A stretch of DNA of 64,000 nucleotides from Acinetobacter sp. ANC 3929 (GTDB lineage Bacteria > Pseudomonadota > Gammaproteobacteria > Pseudomonadales > Moraxellaceae): assembly GCF_000369405.1 (NCBI RefSeq), contig NZ_KB849994.1:369942-433941 (forward strand), written 5' to 3'. Positions 60,183 to 64,000 of this stretch are shown one piece after another. The position numbers and the translations under genes were made by a program. The notes under the pieces were generated by a model. The model saw only the letters and a program-made list of their open reading frames with translations, had not been told where the DNA came from and ran no database searches. Every line of letters starts with the position of its first letter. Within the stretch, counting starts at the first letter, position 1.

Positions 60183-60206
60183 AAAAAAGAGATCATTTAG
60201 ATCTCT
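60183..60206. terminator. Terminator of the M15 peptidase gene
   Basis: AAAAAGAGATC-ATTTA-GATCTCTTTTTC symmetric stem with T and A tracts on both sides. It can end transcription from the peptidase gene leftward. Confidence 0.8.
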
Positions 60207-60225
60207 TTTTCTTGTGATATCTGGT

Positions 60226-60939
60226 TTAGAAATTACACATTGAGCTGTTTCGGGTAAGGTCTGGCCCCCAAGTACGGTAACCTTGGGTATCGATATGGAT
60301 TTGACCTGAACTATATAAACCAATGCCTAGGTCTAGGCTTTGACCATGCTGAGCCCAGAATTGGCAGAGCTTGAATTTAGTTTGCTCAATAAAAGCATAA
60401 TCTTGTGGCTGTGGGTATTCTGGCCCAATACGGAAATCGATGGCTGAGTTGAATAAATGTTTTGAAGAACCTGCACCGCCAGCACACTGGTTCAGTGGCA
60501 AATCACGATAGACAGAAGTGACTTCAAAATCCGTTAACACTTTTGCTGCGACAAGATATTTAAAGGCACGTAAGGTTGGAAGGGCATTACCCCATAACTC
60601 ACGGTTCGGCACCATATATTCTGAACGACCACATTTTTGCCAGTCTCGTGCAGTACGGAGTAACTCAAAACTTGGAACAATATGGGCAACATTATTACGG
60701 TTTAGGAATTGCTCGTATTCACGGACACGTGCGTAGTTATCGCCTTGATTGAGCCATTGGCGGTAAGAGGCTGGTTCAACTTTATTGGGAATCGGGCGTG
60801 TAAAAGTGACTTGTTCTTGCGGGATATAAATTCTTTTACCTTGGTTTTGATTTACTTTTGTTGTGGAACTGGTACAACCCACCATCATCACAGGGATGAT
60901 AAATAATGATAATAGACCCTGTAATTTATTTCGCATCAT
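60226..60939 (-). CDS. Peptidase M15A-like lipoprotein
   Basis: 237 residues from ATG 60939; the TTG at 60954 lies five codons before and neither has a strong ribosome site. Lipobox MVGC follows a hydrophobic signal. The C-terminal half has the zinc pattern of DD-carboxypeptidases of the VanY/M15 clan: TSVYRDLPLN, GGAGSSKHLFNSAIDFRI (His and Asp ligands) and SGQIHIDTQGYRTW (catalytic region His-x-Asp). It would act on peptidoglycan from the outer membrane. All expected ligands appear to be present. Confidence 0.85.
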   Translation of the reverse strand: MMRNKLQGLLSLFIIPVMMVGCTSSTTKVNQNQGKRIYIPQEQVTFTRPIPNKVEPASYRQWLNQGDNYARVREYEQFLNRNNVAHIVPSFELLRTARDWQKCGRSEYMVPNRELWGNALPTLRAFKYLVAAKVLTDFEVTSVYRDLPLNQCAGGAGSSKHLFNSAIDFRIGPEYPQPQDYAFIEQTKFKLCQFWAQHGQSLDLGIGLYSSGQIHIDTQGYRTWGPDLTRNSSMCNF

Positions 60940-61036
60940 AAAAAGGCAGTTCAAATCTGTAGGCGTATTATTTTAATGCAAAATGGCGCATGAATAATGA
61001 TGTAATTGCAAAGAAATGTGTGATTCAGGTATAAGA

Positions 61037-61060
61037 AAGGCCAGTATTACTGGCCTTTTC
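61037..61060 (-). terminator. Terminator of fdxA
   Basis: AAGGCCAGTA-T-TACTGGCCTT, a nearly perfect palindrome with a T run on either strand, directly after the fdxA stop on the minus strand. Confidence 0.8.
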
Positions 61061-61062
61061 AA

Positions 61063-61392
61063 TTATTTTTCTAAATATTGCAGCTTGTCTGGTTTACCGT
61101 TCCAATCTTCACGGTCAGCTGGTTGTTCACCAATTTGCGTGATGTTATTGCCTGCCCATTTTTCTGATAATTCAGCATTGAGCTCAATAAAGACTTCTTG
61201 GCCTTCTGGTAACTCGTCTTCAGAGAAGATTGCATTTGCAGGGCATTCAGGCTCACACAGCGCACAATCAATACATTCATCTGGATTGATCACAAGGAAG
61301 TTAGGACCTTCGTAGAAGCAGTCAACAGGACAAACTTCAACACAATCTTGATATTTACATTTAATACAATTTTCAGTGACAACGAAGGTCAT
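61063..61392 (-). CDS. fdxA: 7Fe/8Fe ferredoxin FdxA
   Basis: 109 residues. Two clusters: C9xxC12xxxxC17xxxC21P ([16 protein letters not shown]) and C-x2-C-x2-C-x3-CP ([13 protein letters not shown]), plus the extra Cys of CPVDCFYEG that marks 7Fe ferredoxins. The C-terminal extension of about 45 residues is usual for FdxA. Electron carrier in the cytoplasm. Confidence 0.95.
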   Translation of the reverse strand: MTFVVTENCIKCKYQDCVEVCPVDCFYEGPNFLVINPDECIDCALCEPECPANAIFSEDELPEGQEVFIELNAELSEKWAGNNITQIGEQPADREDWNGKPDKLQYLEK

Positions 61393-61551
61393 GGCGGCAG
61401 CTACCTAAAAAATATGGTTTTCATTTTCAATGGTGTATTTTAGGCAAAAAAGACTGACATAAACAATTCCTTTTATTGATATTTATTATTCGTATCAATG
61501 AAATGGACTTATTTATATGACTTTTGTTGATAATAACTCTCAAAAACAGAC

Positions 61552-61728
61552 TTAATGACTCGATTTTTGTCTCTTTTTTAACCCGCCACCATCTTGCTTA
61601 TTGACCGTTGCCCAAGCAATCCGTTCGGCTTCTTCTTGAGAGTGACCTTGCTCTAATTCACTTTCCTCAATATGTTTTGCTTGTCTTTTCTGTTTTGCTG
61701 TATAAGCAGATTTATCGCCACGTGACAT
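61552..61728 (-). CDS. Small hydrophilic conserved protein
   Basis: 58 residues from ATG 61728 (GAGGAAATAATC upstream); the longer frame to 61836 has no support. MSRGDKSAYTAKQKRQAKHIEESELEQGHSQEEAERIAWATVNKQDGGG, very charged. This short family is widespread in proteobacteria and often labelled 'plasmid stabilization protein', a label without good proof. Probably a stress-related disordered protein. Next to mutS. Confidence 0.75.
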   Translation of the reverse strand: MSRGDKSAYTAKQKRQAKHIEESELEQGHSQEEAERIAWATVNKQDGGGLKKRQKSSH

Positions 61729-61861
61729 GATTATTTCCTCTATATATAGTTTTAATACAGGATTAGCATGCTCGGTGGGGGCAGTTGGTGAGCAATTGTT
61801 CGTTTTAAGGTCGGCTATGTAAATAAGCTCTATCATGAATGATAGAGCTTATTGAAGGATA

Positions 61862-64000
61862 TCAGCTTTCAAGTGTTTGACTTGTCTTAAATAAAGCCTT
61901 TAATTGATAGAGTTGCTCTAGGGCTTGACGTGGTGTCAGGTCATCGACATCAATATTTTGTAACAACTCTAATGCTGGAGATTTTGCTTCAACCTCAACC
62001 ACTTTCTCAATAACTTGCGTTTCGATCTCATGCTCAACAGCACTGAATAAATCATTTTGCACGCTACTTTGCAAATGTTGATGCTGTTGTTTTTCCAGAA
62101 TCTTCAGGCGCTTTTGTGCTTCTTTAATCACATTGGCTGGAATACCTGCCAACTTTGCCACTTGTAAGCCATGACTTTGACTCGCGGGCCCATGTTGAAC
62201 TTTATGTAGCAAAATCAGATTACCATTCAGTTCTTGTGCGGTGACGTGATAGTTATCAATACCTGCTTCGCTACCCAGTTCTGTCAATTCAAAATAGTGT
62301 GTTGCAAAAAGACAGAGACATTTTACACGTTTGGTTAAATCAACCACACAAGCCCAAGCTAAAGAAAGACCATCATAAGTACTGGTGCCACGACCAACCT
62401 CATCCATCAACACTAATGACTGACTGGTTGCATGATGCAAAATTTGTGAAGTTTCAGTCATCTCGACCATAAAGGTTGATTTACCGGTCGATAAATCATC
62501 GGCAGAACCGATTCGGGTAAAGATACGGTCAATCGAACCCAGTTTTGCCGATTTAGCTGGTACGAAACTACCGCAATAGGCAAGTAAGCTAATCAACGCG
62601 GTTTGACGCATAAAGGTCGATTTACCCCCCATGTTTGGCCCTGTGATGATCGCCATACGATGTTGGGTATCTAAAAAGGTATCATTCGGTGTAAATGGAG
62701 CTTTGTTTAAAGCTTCAACCACAGGATGGCGACCTGCCTGAATTTTGATACTGGTTTCAGGTGTATACTCAGGTCTCGCCCAATTGTTGAGTCGAGCTTG
62801 ATGTGCGAAGTTTGCGAGCACATCAATATATGCAATCGCAGCACTCATCATCTGTAAATGCGCGATGTTTTGACGTAATTCATCTAACAACGATTCAAAC
62901 AACAGCTTTTCGCGGGCGAGGGCACGGGATTCACTGGAAAGAACTTTATCTTCAAAGCCTTTGAGTTCTGGCGTGATATATCGCTCAGCATTTTTGAGGG
63001 TTTGACGACGAATATAGTCGGCCGGTGCTTGTTCTGCTTGTGCACGAGTCAGTTCGATATAATAACCACTGACACGGTTGTAGCCGATTTTCAGGGTATT
63101 GATACCAGTACGTTCACGTTCTTTAATTTCTAAATCTATTAAGAATTGTCCTGCATGATCACGGATTTTCCGTAGCTCATCCAGTTCATCATCATAGCCT
63201 TCTGCAATTACATTGCCATCACGTAATAATACAGGTGGACTCTCAACAATTGCTGCAATCAAATGCTGGTGCAGACTTTTGAAGTCACCCAGTTCTTCAT
63301 CTAATTGGGTTAACAGTTTAGATTGCTGTGTTTTTAAAACAGGCCCGAGTGCATGACGCAAGAATGGAATCTGTGCGCAGGCTTGACGCAGTTGAACCAA
63401 ATCACGTGGACGGGCACTGCCTAAAGCAACTCGACTCAGTACACGTTCAATATCCCCAATTTCTTTGAGCACCAAACGTAATGGTGACTCATGGTAGCCT
63501 TTTAACAATTGCTCGGTTGCATCGAGACGCGCATCTAAAACAGCAGTATCACGAATTGGCTGCATTAAAGTACGGCTCAGTAAGCGTCCGCCCATCGCTG
63601 TTTGGCAATCATTAATCAATTGGAACAGTGATGTACCATGATCAAACAAGGGTTCAATAATCTCTAAATTGCGACGTGTGATTGGATCCAGTGCTATAAA
63701 ATCGGTACTTTGTTCAATCTGAATAGAACGAATATGGGGCAATGCTGTTTTTTGGGTTTCTTTGGCATAGTGAATCAACGCTGCTGCCGCTGCTTTAGCG
63801 AGCGGGACAGGGTCTAATCCAAATCCTGATAAGGTTGATACAGCAAATTGATCACATAAGGTTTTTTGTGCATTGTTTAAATTAAAATCAACATTTGGAC
63901 GCTTGGTAATTGGACAATCTAAATTTTTCTTAATTTGTTCAATAATATTCTTATCAATAAGATCTTCGTCAATCAGGATTTCGCTCGGCATTAAACGTGC
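61862..64000 (-). CDS. mutS: DNA mismatch repair protein MutS, 5' end outside the window
   Basis: The frame is open to the window edge, so about 712 C-terminal residues of a protein of some 880 are present. Connector, lever and clamp domains, then the ATPase with Walker [16 protein letters not shown], the [21 protein letters not shown] loop, Walker [17 protein letters not shown] and [13 protein letters not shown]. The C-terminal helix-turn-helix dimer domain ([20 protein letters not shown]) is intact. It binds mismatches and starts repair with MutL. The N-terminal mismatch-reading domain (Phe-x-Glu) lies beyond the window. Confidence 0.97.
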   Translation of the reverse strand, partial: ARLMPSEILIDEDLIDKNIIEQIKKNLDCPITKRPNVDFNLNNAQKTLCDQFAVSTLSGFGLDPVPLAKAAAAALIHYAKETQKTALPHIRSIQIEQSTDFIALDPITRRNLEIIEPLFDHGTSLFQLINDCQTAMGGRLLSRTLMQPIRDTAVLDARLDATEQLLKGYHESPLRLVLKEIGDIERVLSRVALGSARPRDLVQLRQACAQIPFLRHALGPVLKTQQSKLLTQLDEELGDFKSLHQHLIAAIVESPPVLLRDGNVIAEGYDDELDELRKIRDHAGQFLIDLEIKERERTGINTLKIGYNRVSGYYIELTRAQAEQAPADYIRRQTLKNAERYITPELKGFEDKVLSSESRALAREKLLFESLLDELRQNIAHLQMMSAAIAYIDVLANFAHQARLNNWARPEYTPETSIKIQAGRHPVVEALNKAPFTPNDTFLDTQHRMAIITGPNMGGKSTFMRQTALISLLAYCGSFVPAKSAKLGSIDRIFTRIGSADDLSTGKSTFMVEMTETSQILHHATSQSLVLMDEVGRGTSTYDGLSLAWACVVDLTKRVKCLCLFATHYFELTELGSEAGIDNYHVTAQELNGNLILLHKVQHGPASQSHGLQVAKLAGIPANVIKEAQKRLKILEKQQHQHLQSSVQNDLFSAVEHEIETQVIEKVVEVEAKSPALELLQNIDVDDLTPRQALEQLYQLKALFKTSQTLES

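Noticed and set aside
1..64000. CRISPR arrays, insertion sequences or transposases
   Set aside because: No array of regularly spaced repeats and no transposase-like protein was recognised in the window.

Overview
The window is a chromosomal segment of an Acinetobacter species. The gene content supports this (tsf, cysS, kdsD-kdsC-lptC-lptA-lptB, a LapB/HlyD/TolC export operon, dld, fdxA, mutS). So does the moderate-to-low GC, and so does a promoter element before umuC that resembles the Acinetobacter UmuDAb box. There are two kinds of DNA: host chromosome at 1-1676 and 44362-64000, and one apparently complete prophage at 1677-44361.

Left host flank: the 3' end of tsf with its terminator, an NlpE-like lipoprotein, and an alternative ribosomal protein L36 gene that I found below the size of the usual ORF calls. 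The L36 gene has a near-consensus Zur box in front of it. The prophage begins inside the displaced 3' part of a tRNA-Gly(GCC) gene (attL). The restored tRNA-Gly lies at the other end (attR, 44311-44386). The two att copies share 55 identical bases.

Prophage layout, left to right. A leftward early operon (11897 down to 2204) carries a DNA replication and recombination set: SNF2-type helicase, VRR-NUC nuclease, a shortened beta-clamp-like protein, a family A DNA polymerase, a DpdA-like (tRNA-guanine-transglycosylase fold) protein, DUF2303, DUF2815 and DUF2800 proteins, and several small proteins. Next is the switch: an S24-type repressor facing a Cro-like HTH gene, with repeated TTGCGT-N3-ACGCAA-type operators on both sides. 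A rightward operon follows with a primase-polymerase/SF3 helicase, a palindrome-rich non-coding stretch that could be a replication origin, terminase subunits, portal, Bbp19-like protein, scaffold, capsid, Bbp16-like decoration protein, T7/BPP-1-like tail tube and internal virion proteins, a 2177-residue ejection-type protein with an HExxH protease motif, an SGNH-hydrolase tail spike, and a lysis cassette. The right end holds an orphan umuC and the integrase, both leftward. The virion genes point to a short-tailed (podovirus) phage of the Bordetella BPP-1 kind, but no reverse transcriptase or diversity-generating element is visible.

Right host flank: cysS, a decayed NCS1 permease remnant, the Kdo and LPS-transport operon kdsD-kdsC-lptC-lptA-lptB, a three-gene type I secretion system whose substrate is not in the window, D-lactate dehydrogenase, a YigZ-family protein, a hexapeptide acyltransferase, a two-domain universal stress protein, an O-methyltransferase, an M15-type peptidase lipoprotein, ferredoxin fdxA, a small hydrophilic protein, and the 5'-truncated (by the window) mutS.

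The most interesting items are the DpdA-like protein inside the phage replication operon (possible DNA base modification with no precursor pathway in the phage), the two-domain sliding clamp beside a family A polymerase, the paired operator arrays, the palindromic origin candidate, a short motif (TGTCAACAG) repeated with hairpins at the boundaries of late gene blocks, and the Zur box. No stretch longer than 300 bases lacks a gene; the longest gaps are about 200 to 285 bases (16195-16403, 44109-44310, 46369-46570, 49961-50244).
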